A stretch of DNA of 64,000 nt from Chitinispirillum alkaliphilum (GCA_001045525.1 LDWW01000003.1:220454-284453), one strand, 5' to 3'; shown: positions 16,090-26,050, counted from the stretch's first letter. Notes: generated by a model from the sequence alone, not told the origin. Numbers and translations are program-made.

Positions 16090-17904
16090 TCAGGGTGTTT
16101 TGATTCTTTTATGGCATAAAAATTTTGCGTCTGTAAGGGATCTTTGCACCAGCTCAGCTAATTTATTTGAATCTACAGGTGGACTGAAATAGTATCCCTG
16201 AACCTTTTCGCAATAATGGTTTTGAAGATAAAAAAGCTGCTCTTCATCTTCGACTCCTTCTGCTACAACATCCAGGTTCATAATGTGTGCCAGTGCAATT
16301 ACCGCATCGACGATTGCGGAGTCGTTTGGATCACCCGGGATATCCTTTACAAAAGACCTGTCGATTTTAAGTGTGTCTATTGGGAATTTCTTAAGATAGC
16401 TAAGAGAGGAATACCCGGTACCGAAATCATCAATGGCAATTTTTACCCCCATCGATTTTAATTCATCGAGAGTTTTTATGGTTATTTCAGGATTTTGCAT
16501 CCCAAGACTTTCGGTGATTTCAAGCTCAAGAGATTGTGGGTCAAGGTGAGCGTTATCCAGTGCACTATTAACCACTGATATGAGATCCTGCTGTTGGAAC
16601 TGTCTGGCTGAAAGATTGACTGAAATAATGAAGTCTCTTTTAAATTGTTGCTGCAAGCGTTTTATCTGATAACAGGCTGTTCTTAACACCCATTCTCCTA
16701 TGGGCAAAATAAGACCTGTTTCCTCTGCTATTGGGATAAACTGAGCAGGTGAGATCATCCCAAGCTCGGGGTGTTTCCATCGTATAAGTGCCTCCAAACC
16801 GGAAATGCCTCCGTTTAGGATGTCGATCTGAGGCTGGTAGTATACAGTAAATTCATCTTTTTTCAGTGCTTTTCTTAGATTGTGTTCAAGGGTCAGTTGT
16901 TCGAAAGCCTTTGCATTCATATTTGGCATGTAGTGCTGGTAGTTGTTCATACCGATTTGCTTGGCTCTCTCCATTGCAGCTTCACCGTTTTTTAAAAGAT
17001 TTTCAGAATTGTCCCCATCGTTTGGAAAGATACTTATGCCAATACTTGTGGTTACAAAAAGTTCATGATCGGGGAGTTGGAATGGCATTGAACAGGCTGC
17101 AAGGATTTTTTTTGCTACTTTGGCAGCATCCTGCTGGCGGGCGATTTCTTCTAGGATTATTGCAAATTCATCATCACCCAATCTGAAAACCGCATCAACA
17201 TCCCTCAGACAATCTTTAAGGCGCTCAGAGATGGTTTGAAGAATTATATCTCCGGTCTGATACCCCAGAGTATCATTTATAAATTTAAATCTGTTAAGAT
17301 CCATAAGCAAAAGTGCCATTATCTGGTTGTTTCGTCTGGCATGATTTACCATAAATGAGAGACGGTCCTGTAGGAGCATTCTGTTTGGAAGACCGGTAAG
17401 AGAATCATAATAAGCGTGGTTTCTTATCTGTATGTTTTTGTTTATGTATTTTGTTATATCTGTGAAAATACCTATATAATGTATTGATCCGTTGTTTTCA
17501 TTGGCTATGGCCACGATGATAAGCCAACCTGGATATATCTCACCGTTTTTTCTCCGGTTCCAGATTTCCCCCTGCCATTTGCCCTCTCTTTTAAGGCTTG
17601 TCCAAAGTAGCTTGTAGAATTGCTCGTCATGGCGATCTGATTTTAGAAGAGAAATTTTTTTCCCGAGTACTTCTGAACTGTGGTAGCCGGTTATGTTGGT
17701 GAAACTGGGATTAACCGAAGTAACGATAGTTTCTGAGTCGGTTATCACAATCCCTTCAGAAGCATTTTCAAAAAATGCTGTTGCGATTGTTTCATTGAGC
17801 TTCTTCCCAGAGGAGGGTTCGGAGCAGACTGAATTGTGGAGTTTATTACATATTTTGTCCAACTCAGCAACTAACTGTTCTCGAGTTTTATTCGCGTATC
17901 TCAT
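16090..17904 (-). CDS. PAS-GGDEF(degenerate)-EAL c-di-GMP protein
   Basis: 604 residues. A PAS domain at about 41-155 (TDITKY end), a GGDEF domain at 160-325 and an EAL domain at 335-590. The GGDEF signature is RLGDDEF, with Asp in place of the second Gly (residue 244), so cyclase activity is doubtful. The EAL part looks complete: EALIRW (Glu 371), ELEITES, IDDFGTGYSSL, KIDRSFV and AEGVEDEEQ. It is therefore probably a phosphodiesterase, with the GGDEF possibly sensing GTP. No transmembrane segment is seen; the PAS domain would sense a cytoplasmic signal. Confidence 0.92.
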   Translation of the reverse strand: MRYANKTREQLVAELDKICNKLHNSVCSEPSSGKKLNETIATAFFENASEGIVITDSETIVTSVNPSFTNITGYHSSEVLGKKISLLKSDRHDEQFYKLLWTSLKREGKWQGEIWNRRKNGEIYPGWLIIVAIANENNGSIHYIGIFTDITKYINKNIQIRNHAYYDSLTGLPNRMLLQDRLSFMVNHARRNNQIMALLLMDLNRFKFINDTLGYQTGDIILQTISERLKDCLRDVDAVFRLGDDEFAIILEEIARQQDAAKVAKKILAACSMPFQLPDHELFVTTSIGISIFPNDGDNSENLLKNGEAAMERAKQIGMNNYQHYMPNMNAKAFEQLTLEHNLRKALKKDEFTVYYQPQIDILNGGISGLEALIRWKHPELGMISPAQFIPIAEETGLILPIGEWVLRTACYQIKRLQQQFKRDFIISVNLSARQFQQQDLISVVNSALDNAHLDPQSLELEITESLGMQNPEITIKTLDELKSMGVKIAIDDFGTGYSSLSYLKKFPIDTLKIDRSFVKDIPGDPNDSAIVDAVIALAHIMNLDVVAEGVEDEEQLFYLQNHYCEKVQGYYFSPPVDSNKLAELVQRSLTDAKFLCHKRIKTP

Positions 17905-18166
17905 AAATGGTGTCCTACTCTCAAAACAGTATTTTAAACCTGTTTTTGATTATATCTTTTTCGATTCATATTTTCTATATCTATCAAACACAGGTTTAAA
18001 ACAGACGACTTTTTTTTATTGTAGCGTATTTTCTGCGGAATGACAATGTTTTAGAGTGGTTCTGAATGTATTTTAACACCTATGTAATTGGAGGTCATAC
18101 CAGATTATTGGGTCGGCTAAGGATAGAAACTCTATTTTTCATGTAGATTCGGGAGATCAGAAGCAA

Positions 18167-20014
18167 ATGTCTTTGATGATTGATGAGACCAGAAAAGAAA
18201 CTGCAGAAAGTGAAATCAATAATAGTCATTGTGAAGGGAAAAATGTGCATCAATATCGTACTCACAATTGCGGGCAGCTCCGTGCTGAAAATATAGGCGA
18301 ATTTGTTCGTCTGAGCGGATGGATTCATAACAAAAGAGACCATGGCGGAGTGCTTTTCATTGATCTTAGGGACCATTTCGGCATTACCCAGGTTGTGATC
18401 TATCCCGATAAAGATTTTTTAAAAAAAGTAGCACATCTCACAAAAGAAACAGTTATCTGCTTTGAGGGAAAACTTGCCCAGAGGTCTGAGGAGAATATCA
18501 ACAATAAAATCCCCACCGGAGAAGTGGAACTTGTCGCGGAGAATTTTACGATTCTAAGTGAGAGTGATCACACTCCATTTAGCATTTTCCCCGAGGATCC
18601 CATTCCCGAAGAGATGCGCCTTGAATACCGCTTTCTTGACCTCAGACGCAGTGTGCCTCACCACAACATAATGATCAGGTCAAAAGTTATTTCACACATC
18701 AGAAAGGTGATGACAGATCTTGGTTTTGATGAGTTTCAGACTCCGATTCTCACCAGCTCATCCCCTGAGGGTGCGCGTGATTATCTGGTTCCTTCAAGGG
18801 TGCACCCAGGCCAGTTTTACGCATTACCACAGGCTCCTCAGCAGTTCAAGCAGCTGCTTATGGTTGCAGGATTTGATCGATACTTTCAGATAGCGCCATG
18901 TTTTAGGGATGAGGATGCCAGGGCTGACCGTTCACCAGGGGAGTTCTATCAGCTCGATATAGAAATGTCATTTGTTACCCAGGAGGATATTTTTAAGGTC
19001 GTTGAAAAACTCCTCTATGACCTTTTTACAACTTTTTCCGATTGGAATATAGATGATACTCCCTTCAAAAGAATTCCATATAAAGAGACCATGCTGAAAT
19101 ATGGAACAGATAAACCAGACCTTCGTATTCCTCTCGAAATACAGGACGTTTCCGATTTTTTCCTTAACTCCGGATTTAAAATCTTTGCCAATACAGTTAA
19201 GGAAGGGGGAGTGGTCAGGGCTATTCCAGTGAAAGGTATCGCAGGTAAATCCAGAGCATTCTTTGACCGTATGGTTCAGTTCGCTCAATCTCTGGGATCA
19301 CAGGGCTTGGCATATCTGGTATGGAACGATTCTAATGTTAAAGGACCGATTGCGAAATTTCTCGATGACCAGAGTATAGCTGAGCTTGCAGAGACGCTTC
19401 AGGTTGAAGATGGTGATGTGGTATTTTTTATCTGTAATGATGAGAAAAGAGCAAATAAAATTGCAGGAGAAATCCGCCTCCATTTGGGTAAAGAACTTGA
19501 TATAGTAGAAAAGAAGGCGTATCGTTTTTGCTGGATAACCGACTATCCCATGTACGAATATGATGAAGATACCAAAAAGATAGACTTTTCTCACAATCCA
19601 TTCTCCATGCCTCAGGGTGGTATGGAAGCACTTGAAAACAAGGATCCTCTTGAAATCAATGCTTTTCAGTACGATATCGTCTGTAATGGTATTGAATTGT
19701 CAAGCGGGGCTATCCGCAACCACCGTCCTGATATTATGTATAAAGCTTTTGAAATCGCAGGTTACACAAAAGAAGACGTTGATGACCGTTTCGGAGCACT
19801 GATTAAGGCATTTCGGTATGGAGCTCCTCCACACGGAGGTATCGCTCCCGGTGTGGATAGAATTGTAATGCTACTTACAGATGAGCCAAATCTCAGAGAA
19901 GTCGTTGCATTCCCTATGAATCAAAAGGCGCAGGACCTTATGATGAATGCACCTTCAGAAGTATCTGACAAACAGCTCAAGGAGCTGCATATAAAACCTG
20001 TTCAGTTTAGCTGA
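18167..20014 (+). CDS. aspS: Aspartyl-tRNA synthetase
   Basis: 615 residues, bacterial type. It has the N-terminal anticodon-binding domain ([19 protein letters not shown]), class II motif 2 ([19 protein letters not shown]), the bacterial insertion and motif 3 ([17 protein letters not shown]). It charges tRNA-Asp (or Asp/Asn if non-discriminating). The first ~26 residues are unlike the family. A GTG at 18245, with GAAGGG before it, would start the protein just before the conserved RTHNCGQL and is a good alternative start. Confidence 0.96.
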   Translation: MSLMIDETRKETAESEINNSHCEGKNVHQYRTHNCGQLRAENIGEFVRLSGWIHNKRDHGGVLFIDLRDHFGITQVVIYPDKDFLKKVAHLTKETVICFEGKLAQRSEENINNKIPTGEVELVAENFTILSESDHTPFSIFPEDPIPEEMRLEYRFLDLRRSVPHHNIMIRSKVISHIRKVMTDLGFDEFQTPILTSSSPEGARDYLVPSRVHPGQFYALPQAPQQFKQLLMVAGFDRYFQIAPCFRDEDARADRSPGEFYQLDIEMSFVTQEDIFKVVEKLLYDLFTTFSDWNIDDTPFKRIPYKETMLKYGTDKPDLRIPLEIQDVSDFFLNSGFKIFANTVKEGGVVRAIPVKGIAGKSRAFFDRMVQFAQSLGSQGLAYLVWNDSNVKGPIAKFLDDQSIAELAETLQVEDGDVVFFICNDEKRANKIAGEIRLHLGKELDIVEKKAYRFCWITDYPMYEYDEDTKKIDFSHNPFSMPQGGMEALENKDPLEINAFQYDIVCNGIELSSGAIRNHRPDIMYKAFEIAGYTKEDVDDRFGALIKAFRYGAPPHGGIAPGVDRIVMLLTDEPNLREVVAFPMNQKAQDLMMNAPSEVSDKQLKELHIKPVQFS

Positions 20015-20019
20015 ACAGG
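19997..20019 (+). terminator. Hairpin spanning the aspS stop codon
   Basis: CCTGTTCAG pairs perfectly with CTGAACAGG (9 bp) around a 5-base loop, with the aspS TGA inside the right arm. The following CAGTTCTCTT is only a weak U-tract. It may be a terminator or a 3'-end stabiliser. Confidence 0.4.
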
Positions 20020-20104
20020 CAGTTCTCTTCCACTGACCGGGTAACTTGTATGATTAATGGTCCTTATTGTACAGATGAATTTTTCATCTGTGAGGGAGGT
20101 TTGA

Positions 20105-21364
20105 ATGTACAAAACTCACCGGATTTTTATCGCTCTCATTTTTGCACTTCTGTTATCCAGTGCTGATGCCAAGCTTCTTATTCCAATGGATGATACTCAA
20201 ACAGATCATCTTAAAGCCTATGGTGTTGTTTATGAGATGCTCGATGCTGGAGAGCGGGTATACTGGTTGTTGAACTACCGCGGGGGGGCTTTTCTGGCGC
20301 CCGGGGGAAACAATTTCAGAATAAATCTACGGACTGCAGGTGTTGATTTCACAACGATCTCCTCTGAGGAATGGAACTCCATTCAACAAATCATCAAAGA
20401 TAACAACATGGAGAAAGTTACACTGGAAGTTGCACCAAAAATTGCAGTATATACTCCTGCGGGCAAACTTCCCTGGGATGATGCTGTTACCCTTGCACTT
20501 ACCTATGCGGACATACCGTATGATGAGGTATATGATAAAGAGGTTCTCTCCGGTAAATTAGATGACTACGACTGGCTTCACCTGCACCACGAAGATTTTA
20601 CCGGACAATACAGTAAATTCCATGCTAGTTTCAGCAATGCCCCGTGGTATCAGAGACAGAGACTTGAGCTTGAGACTCTGGCAACGGATCTGGGATTTTC
20701 AAAGGTTAGTGATCTAAAGAAAGCTGTTGCTCTGACCATCAGGAGATATGTTGAAAATGGAGGCTTTCTTTTTGCTATGTGCAGTGCAACAAATACCCTT
20801 GAAATTGCTTTGGCTGCTCTGGGGACTGATATAGTTCATGACGTTTACGATGGAGATGGTGTTGATCCCAACTACAGAGAAAAACTCAATTTTGATAACT
20901 GCATGGCTTTCCAAAATTTTGAAATAATCACAGACCCATACATAACTTCTTTTTGTAATATCGATGTTAACCAGGTAAATACTCCTAACCGTATACCTGC
21001 ACAGGATTTCGTGCTATTTGAATTCAGTGCCAAACTTGACCCTGTTCCCACAATGCTTGTTCAGAATCACAGCTCCACAATCAAGGGGTATTTCGGCTTA
21101 CTTACATCATTCAACAGAAATGTGTTAAAGAATGATATCATTATTTTGGGAGAAGTTCCTGGTACAAACATGGTGAAATATATTCATGGTGTTGTGGGGG
21201 AGGGACAGTTTGCATATCTGGGAGGGCATGATCCCGAAGATTATGCTCATGCTGTAGGCGATAAGCCAACCAATCTTGAGTTGCATAAAAATTCTCCGGG
21301 CTACAGACTGATACTCAACAATGTCCTTTTTCCTGCTGCTGAAAAAAAAGAACGGAAAACGTAG
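20105..21364 (+). CDS. Secreted protein of the family often labelled 'asparagine synthetase B-like'
   Basis: 419 residues with a clear signal peptide (MYKTHRIFIALIFALLLSS, cleavage after ADA). The mature start KLLIPMDDTQTDHLKAYGV with WLLNYRGGAFL resembles a periplasmic family in Bacteroidota that databases have labelled asparagine synthetase B. I see no class II amidotransferase N-terminal Cys nor an SGGxDS ATP motif, so that label looks wrong. The middle (VTLALTYADIPYDEVYD, GGFLFAMCSATNTLEIAL) suggests a Rossmann-like or class I amidotransferase-like fold; this is speculative. GGGAGG precedes the ATG. Confidence 0.6.
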   Translation: MYKTHRIFIALIFALLLSSADAKLLIPMDDTQTDHLKAYGVVYEMLDAGERVYWLLNYRGGAFLAPGGNNFRINLRTAGVDFTTISSEEWNSIQQIIKDNNMEKVTLEVAPKIAVYTPAGKLPWDDAVTLALTYADIPYDEVYDKEVLSGKLDDYDWLHLHHEDFTGQYSKFHASFSNAPWYQRQRLELETLATDLGFSKVSDLKKAVALTIRRYVENGGFLFAMCSATNTLEIALAALGTDIVHDVYDGDGVDPNYREKLNFDNCMAFQNFEIITDPYITSFCNIDVNQVNTPNRIPAQDFVLFEFSAKLDPVPTMLVQNHSSTIKGYFGLLTSFNRNVLKNDIIILGEVPGTNMVKYIHGVVGEGQFAYLGGHDPEDYAHAVGDKPTNLELHKNSPGYRLILNNVLFPAAEKKERKT

Positions 21365-21522
21365 AGCTGGATAAAAAAAGCAATACTCAACTGGTGCCTT
21401 TATTGATTTGGCGAATTCTGCCTTCACGATAACTTTTCTGACAGTTTTCTGCTTGGAAATGGTACTACTCCTCTTTCCGTTATCTTTTCCCTACATAAAA
21501 TCTCCGCAAAAAAAACGTTAAC

Positions 21523-21536
21523 TTGATTCAGGTCAA
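21523..21536 (+). promoter_or_regulatory. FNR/CRP-family binding site (TTGATTCAGGTCAA)
   Basis: TTGATTCAGGTCAA differs from the FNR consensus TTGAT-N4-ATCAA at one base. A -10-like TATCTT lies at 21559-21564. A start near 21571 would put the site centre at about -41.5, the class II activator position. It stands 65 bases before the hemerythrin gene. Confidence 0.6.
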
Positions 21537-21601
21537 GGTGATAGACCGGATATATACGTATCTTTTAAGGAACAGAAACCCATTGTGAAGAGGAGAGATA
21601 T

Positions 21602-22393
21602 ATGGAAAATATACTGAACAAAAATATACTGAATATTATTAAAGAATACCCCGAAATTGAAAAGGTCTTACTAAATTACGATATTGGATGCACAACATGC
21701 AGCATTGGTACATGTAAATTTAAGGATATCATTAGCATCCACAATCTCTCCATTGAGCAGGAAACAGCCCTGCTCGAAGCTGTTGCACAGATCATATACC
21801 CTGGTGAAAAGGTGATTATTTCTCGGATAGAACGTGTTGAAGTGTCAGATAAAGGAACAGTCCCTCCAATCAGAGACTTGGTTGAAGAACACAAATTGAT
21901 AAAAAAGGTCATTGCAATGATACCTGTTTTATTGAATAAGGTGGATCTCAATTCCCGGGATAACCGTGACCTTTATTCTTCTGTGCTGGAATTTATAAGC
22001 AATTATGCAGATGCATTCCATCATGAGAAAGAGGAGAAAATTCTGTTTGGGTATTTTGATCAAAATTCTGATATTTTATCCACATTTCTGAAAGAACATG
22101 AAATTGGTAGAAACCATGTTCGTGAAGCCAAAAGAGGTGTTTCAAATGGAAATATGAATCTTTTAAAGGAGCATCTTACAGCATACACTCAATTACTTAA
22201 AGAGCATATAAAAAAGGAAGATGAAATTCTCTTCCCATGGATGAACAGAAATTTAACTGATTCTCAAATCGGACAGCTGTTTGCTAAGTTCACACGTACT
22301 GACAAAAGTTTTGAAAATGTTATTTCTGTTCAGAAGTCGTTTGTTGAGAGAATAACAAAATTGCTGAATTTTTCAGCAGATGGGGATGTATAA
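21602..22393 (+). CDS. Hemerythrin-domain protein with N-terminal cysteine-rich (DUF1858/ScdA-like) part
   Basis: 263 residues. The N-terminal ~65 residues hold three cysteines (C30, C33, C38 in GCTTCSIGTC) like the ScdA_N/DUF1858 domains. Residues about 90-215 form a hemerythrin-like four-helix bundle with likely diiron ligands in EEHKLIKKV, FHHEKEEKILF, LKEHEIGRNH and LLKEHIKKEDEILFPW. Relatives (RIC/YtfE) repair iron-sulfur clusters damaged by nitric oxide or oxygen. A site like an FNR box upstream fits control by oxygen or NO. GAAGAGGAGAG precedes the ATG. Confidence 0.8.
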   Translation: MENILNKNILNIIKEYPEIEKVLLNYDIGCTTCSIGTCKFKDIISIHNLSIEQETALLEAVAQIIYPGEKVIISRIERVEVSDKGTVPPIRDLVEEHKLIKKVIAMIPVLLNKVDLNSRDNRDLYSSVLEFISNYADAFHHEKEEKILFGYFDQNSDILSTFLKEHEIGRNHVREAKRGVSNGNMNLLKEHLTAYTQLLKEHIKKEDEILFPWMNRNLTDSQIGQLFAKFTRTDKSFENVISVQKSFVERITKLLNFSADGDV

Positions 22394-22429
22394 CGGATAG
22401 GTTTGACATAGGGAGAAAGGAGCTAATTT

Positions 22430-22687
22430 TTACAACACAAACTTGATCTCCTCATGGTTTCCCAGTTCTCTGAAATATCTCTCCTGCTCATCATGGCTGA
22501 ATACAATAAGTTTTACATTAAGGCTTATATATGTACCTTTGCTGCTGGAATTTGACTTTTTTATGGAAAATGTACCTGGCTGGATAATGGTATTCACAGC
22601 TTTTTCCATGGCCTGTGCATCTTTGCCGATGATTGTGTATGTCCACTCGGTTGGGTAGCTTATTTCCTGCTTGTTATTTTTGATCAT
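22430..22687 (-). CDS. DUF493 (YbeD-like) family protein
   Basis: 85 residues. The pattern PTEWTYTIIGKDAQAMEKAV ... SSKGTYISLNVKLIVFS ... YFRELGNHEEIKFVL fits the YbeD/UPF0250 family of small ACT-like proteins. Its biochemical role is not established; in enterobacteria ybeD lies by lipB. It converges on the hemerythrin gene. Confidence 0.75.
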   Translation of the reverse strand: MIKNNKQEISYPTEWTYTIIGKDAQAMEKAVNTIIQPGTFSIKKSNSSSKGTYISLNVKLIVFSHDEQERYFRELGNHEEIKFVL

Positions 22688-22778
22688 AGAAATTGTATTC
22701 TCCGTTACTACAGTTTAAATGAAAATAATTCAAAGCCATCGATAACAGCAAAACAGAAAAGAGGAGGGGGGAGGAGGA

Positions 22779-22823
22779 GCCCGGGCAAAGATAGTCAGTT
22801 GTTTAGTAACATTATGCCCGGGC
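22779..22823 (-). terminator. GC-rich hairpin after the baeRF gene
   Basis: Two copies of the self-complementary octamer GCCCGGGC (22779-22786 and 22816-22823), each followed by AAAG on the plus strand, can pair across a 29-base loop. They lie 10 bases past the stop of the minus-strand gene. There is no clean U-tract, so termination is uncertain. Confidence 0.4.
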
Positions 22824-22832
22824 AAAGTAGTA

Positions 22833-23990
22833 TCAGAAACGTAAGATTGCGGCCGCAGGAGAAGGTGCAACCACCTGTTCAGGTTTTATCATGAATACAA
22901 CTCCACCTTTGAACATAGTATTTAGTGCTGCAGTTTCAAGGAGATCTTCATCTCCCGGTTGCTGGTTATCATGTATTTCAATTTCAGAAAGCTGTTCTTC
23001 CCTTATCTTACCCCACAGATGAGCTTTGCCATCGAGGATAAACAGAGTCTCAACCCTTCCATGAACCGCATCCGTTACAATTTCCTTCACATCTTCAACA
23101 ATCATAGGACTCTCTTCACCTTTTAACTGCTTATAGAGCCTCGTAAGACGTAGTTCTGTTTCTTCGAAATGAGGCAGAACTTCATTCCAGGCCAGACTAT
23201 GAAGCTGGCTCAGGGGCATATTTTCAGGACTCTTTGGAATAGCCTGCTCAAGCAGGTAGGGATAGGTATTGGCCTCTCTGTAGATGGGGATATGTTGTTC
23301 GACACCCATGGTAATCAGGGGTGCTTTGCTTTTGTTTAGAATTTTCCTCACCGCATCATTTACTCTGTGAAAAAAATTGAGGATATTTACTTTTGTTTTA
23401 TCGGTATGTCTTCCGTAGCCAAAGACCGTTACCGGGTTGTCACTTGTTTGACTTGGTCGGCTTGCGAACTGAACCTGTTTTTCAGAGGTATCAAAACCAA
23501 GGGTTTCATCAAGACCCATGGGCATAAGTTCTGATTCTACCTTTTCAAAAGAAAATCTGTTTCCCTTGTACAGGTGTGGACCCTTTATATCGAGGGTAAG
23601 CAGATAGAAAGTTGTGTCACCGCTTAACAGTGGTATGAGCGGTTTGAGGTGAAATTTGCTGCCTGCATGAGTTAGTTCCTCAAACTGATGAGGCAGACGG
23701 AAAAGGTCTGTGGATTGAGGGGTAATGAACATAGCAAGCCCGTCGCTGAGGTGTTGCCAGAAAAAACCGTTCAACAAAGTTTTGCGGGCAGGTTCAAGCA
23801 TAGATTCTGCAACTGTGGGCCGGATGCCATAGTCTATGAGCTGTTGTTGTGCCTTAATGATGAGGTTTTTGAATCTAAGAGGATTTTGTTGCAATTCAAG
23901 ACCAGCCCTGAATGTTGGCATGTATAGGGAAACACAGGTGTCTTCCACGGAGTAGAGTCTCTTAAGTTGTTCTGTTGTGAAAATATCCAC
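22833..23990 (-). CDS. Bacterial archaeo-eukaryotic release factor (baeRF) family protein
   Basis: 385 residues. It starts MDIFTTEQLKRL and has CVSLYMPTF, FYLLTLDIKGPHLYKG and VEQHIPIYREANTYPYLLEQ, the pattern of the baeRF_family3 proteins. They share the central and C-terminal folds of eRF1/Dom34 and are thought to act on ribosomes under stress; none is well characterised. The following rightward genes encode holin-like membrane proteins, a PRC-barrel protein and an RRM protein, which together look like a general-stress cluster. Confidence 0.72.
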   Translation of the reverse strand: MDIFTTEQLKRLYSVEDTCVSLYMPTFRAGLELQQNPLRFKNLIIKAQQQLIDYGIRPTVAESMLEPARKTLLNGFFWQHLSDGLAMFITPQSTDLFRLPHQFEELTHAGSKFHLKPLIPLLSGDTTFYLLTLDIKGPHLYKGNRFSFEKVESELMPMGLDETLGFDTSEKQVQFASRPSQTSDNPVTVFGYGRHTDKTKVNILNFFHRVNDAVRKILNKSKAPLITMGVEQHIPIYREANTYPYLLEQAIPKSPENMPLSQLHSLAWNEVLPHFEETELRLTRLYKQLKGEESPMIVEDVKEIVTDAVHGRVETLFILDGKAHLWGKIREEQLSEIEIHDNQQPGDEDLLETAALNTMFKGGVVFMIKPEQVVAPSPAAAILRF

Positions 23991-24132
23991 AAATCTCCTC
24001 CTGTTCTAAATGAAACACTTACCTTTTCATCTAATGTTAGAGCAAGAAAAATGCCTTTGAAAAAACAACGCAAAGTGGCACCCCGTTTGCAGATTCTTCT
24101 GTGCAGAAAGCATTCCGTCAGGAGGCCAAAAA

Positions 24133-24540
24133 TTGAATAAAAAGGATAAACAGGAAAAAAACGGTTCCACAGTGGAACTGTTCAGCAAAATAAAAAACCA
24201 GATTCTGCTGCTCATGAAAAAAGAGATCGCTTTGGTCAAAGCTGAGCTTAAGGCTGATGTAAAAAAAGAAATCAACACCGTTAAGGGACTCATACTTTCG
24301 GCTGTTCTTGCACTGCTTGCAATTTCAATGCTCCTTGTCACCGTGATAATCCTGCTGGGTGCTCTGATACCACTGTGGCTTTCTGCTCTTATCGTGAGTG
24401 TGACTCTTTTACTGCTGGCGGCTCTAACCGGATACTTCTCATACAATAAAAGACTTAAAGCTCCTCTTATAAGAACCAGAAAAACAATTCATACAGACAT
24501 AGCTATTACAAAGGGTAAAATACATGGATCAAAGGCTTGA
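24133..24540 (+). CDS. Holin-superfamily III / DUF1469-like membrane protein
   Basis: 135 residues. A charged N-terminal helix (Lys/Glu-rich, about 15-55) precedes two hydrophobic segments (LILSAVLALLAISMLLVTVI and LIPLWLSALIVSVTLLLLAA). This is the layout of the 'phage holin family'/YqjE group found in chromosomes with stress genes, and not evidence of a prophage. The start is a TTG with AGGAGG upstream. The next gene overlaps its end by 17 bases. Confidence 0.7.
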   Translation: MNKKDKQEKNGSTVELFSKIKNQILLLMKKEIALVKAELKADVKKEINTVKGLILSAVLALLAISMLLVTVIILLGALIPLWLSALIVSVTLLLLAALTGYFSYNKRLKAPLIRTRKTIHTDIAITKGKIHGSKA

Positions 24541-24760
24541 AAACACAAACCCTGAAGAGCGCGTACAACAACTCCAGCAAGACATTGAAAATCTTCAGGA
24601 TAACCTTGTTGAGCTAATCTCAGAGCTTCAGAGCAGAACAAAAAAGATTTTTACCTACAAAAATCTGCTCAACAAAAAAACCATCCTGATTCTCCTTATC
24701 CTGATACTGCTTTCAGGGCTCGAAAACATCCTGAGCAAAAATCAGTGTTGCTGTGAATAG
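24524..24760 (+). CDS. Small coiled-coil membrane protein (DUF3618/YqjD-like position)
   Basis: 78 residues. Residues 1-45 form an amphipathic helix rich in Gln, Glu and Leu, likely a coiled coil. Residues about 50-66 (TILILLILILLSGLENIL) form one membrane segment, and the C terminus carries three cysteines in a row. It overlaps the holin-like gene and has AAGGG before the ATG, so the pair is translationally coupled. Partnering of such proteins is common; the function is unknown. Confidence 0.65.
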   Translation: MDQRLENTNPEERVQQLQQDIENLQDNLVELISELQSRTKKIFTYKNLLNKKTILILLILILLSGLENILSKNQCCCE

Positions 24761-25168
24761 TTCCATAAAACCGGCAATTCCCCAAACCTCTTCTCTTATC
24801 CTCTGAAACTGTGTCCCCTCTCAATTACTGTTGTGAGTAGTTTCTGTGTGGACATTGAAGTCTACAGAATTTTCCCCCCACACATTTAACCTGTTCTCTT
24901 TATCAAATTACATGATTAATTTTTTTTTAACGAATAGAAAGGAACAATCAAGCTCTTTACCTTTCACAGAAAACAGGGGGATAAAATGGTTCTATGCAAA
25001 GAAGAGTTTTGATTGAAGAACAGGACGGTAAATCTATCTGAAAAGCCTGCGATTCAACCAATCTGGTGATGAAAATCTTACCCCGGAGCCCAAAGAAACA
25101 TACTCAATTTCTGACGTAATATCATATTGAGCGTTTCCCGGTTTGAGATAAAATGCTCTTTGATAATC
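24761..25168. other. Intergenic region between convergent genes
   Basis: About 408 bases between the coiled-coil membrane protein and the end of the PRC-barrel gene. I see no convincing ORF, RNA gene or repeat. It has a T-rich/A-rich stretch near 24905-24935. Confidence 0.5.
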
Positions 25169-26050
25169 TCAGTATTCCAGTGTGTCGTAAAACTCATAAA
25201 GTGTTTTTTCATACCCGTTTGAAATTGGTTTTCGGGGATCGTACGAAGGGCTGTTTAACATATCCTGTTGTTTGAGAGCGATGTGTATTCTTGACATTGC
25301 CCAGCTTATATCTTTAAGCCAGTGAAGAGACATAAGGGTGATGTTACCGTTGGGTACTCCGCCTGTGTTTATAATCATGTATCGGGTGAGCCATTCAGAG
25401 TCTTCGATTACAAGATCAGATAAATTACCACATTCGCCATCACTGCTTTCCATCTTATACCCAACCAGATCACGAAAACTCCTCAGCTGAGTGCTGAATG
25501 TCATTTCCTGCTCATCAGTGGAAAATTCCATTTCACTGATCTCATCCTCATCAGGTTCTCTTGGGAAGGAGAACATATTTGTTTCAAGCATCATCTCCTC
25601 ATCCTCCTCTTCTCCCACCCCTGGCTCACTGTCTTCTGTATCGACTTCCTCATCCCCCGGAAGCTCAGTTCCTTCAACATTGCTTTGTCCGTTTTTGCGT
25701 TGAGCTTCATCCAGGAGGGCATTTTCGCCCCAGTAAACAGGCCACTCATAGTATCTCCTCAGTGCTACCTCATACTGTTTTGATATGGGAAGATCTGTTT
25801 GCAGCTCCGGACTGTTTAGGATCTTTGATTTTGTGAGGGAAACGGGAAGTGTCTTGTCTGCCCAGTTGGGTTCACCGGCAGAGAGCGGTGATATCAAAAC
25901 GATCTGGTCTTCAATAAGCTCACTTATATTCACGACAAAATATCGCAGGTACCAATTTTGGTCATCGAAATAGATGTCGGTGATTTTACCGACATAGCCA
26001 TCGATTGCCTGGAGTTGAAAACCGAGAAGATCATTTACTTTGCGCAGCAT
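25169..26050 (-). CDS. Double PRC-barrel domain protein
   Basis: 293 residues from the chosen ATG. Two PRC-barrel domains: LRKVNDLLGFQLQAIDGYVG at the N terminus and FRDLVGYKMESSDGECGNLS after about residue 185. They are joined by a strongly acidic stretch rich in Glu and Asp. Stand-alone PRC-barrel proteins occur with stress genes and bind partners or tetrapyrroles. I chose ATG 26050 because it has AGAGG upstream and begins directly at the domain; the frame is open to 26107. Confidence 0.8.
   Translation of the reverse strand: MLRKVNDLLGFQLQAIDGYVGKITDIYFDDQNWYLRYFVVNISELIEDQIVLISPLSAGEPNWADKTLPVSLTKSKILNSPELQTDLPISKQYEVALRRYYEWPVYWGENALLDEAQRKNGQSNVEGTELPGDEEVDTEDSEPGVGEEEDEEMMLETNMFSFPREPDEDEISEMEFSTDEQEMTFSTQLRSFRDLVGYKMESSDGECGNLSDLVIEDSEWLTRYMIINTGGVPNGNITLMSLHWLKDISWAMSRIHIALKQQDMLNSPSYDPRKPISNGYEKTLYEFYDTLEY

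Noticed and set aside
24133..24760. Holin-like gene as sign of a prophage
   Set aside because: No phage structural, lysis or integrase genes nearby; this family is common in chromosomal stress clusters.
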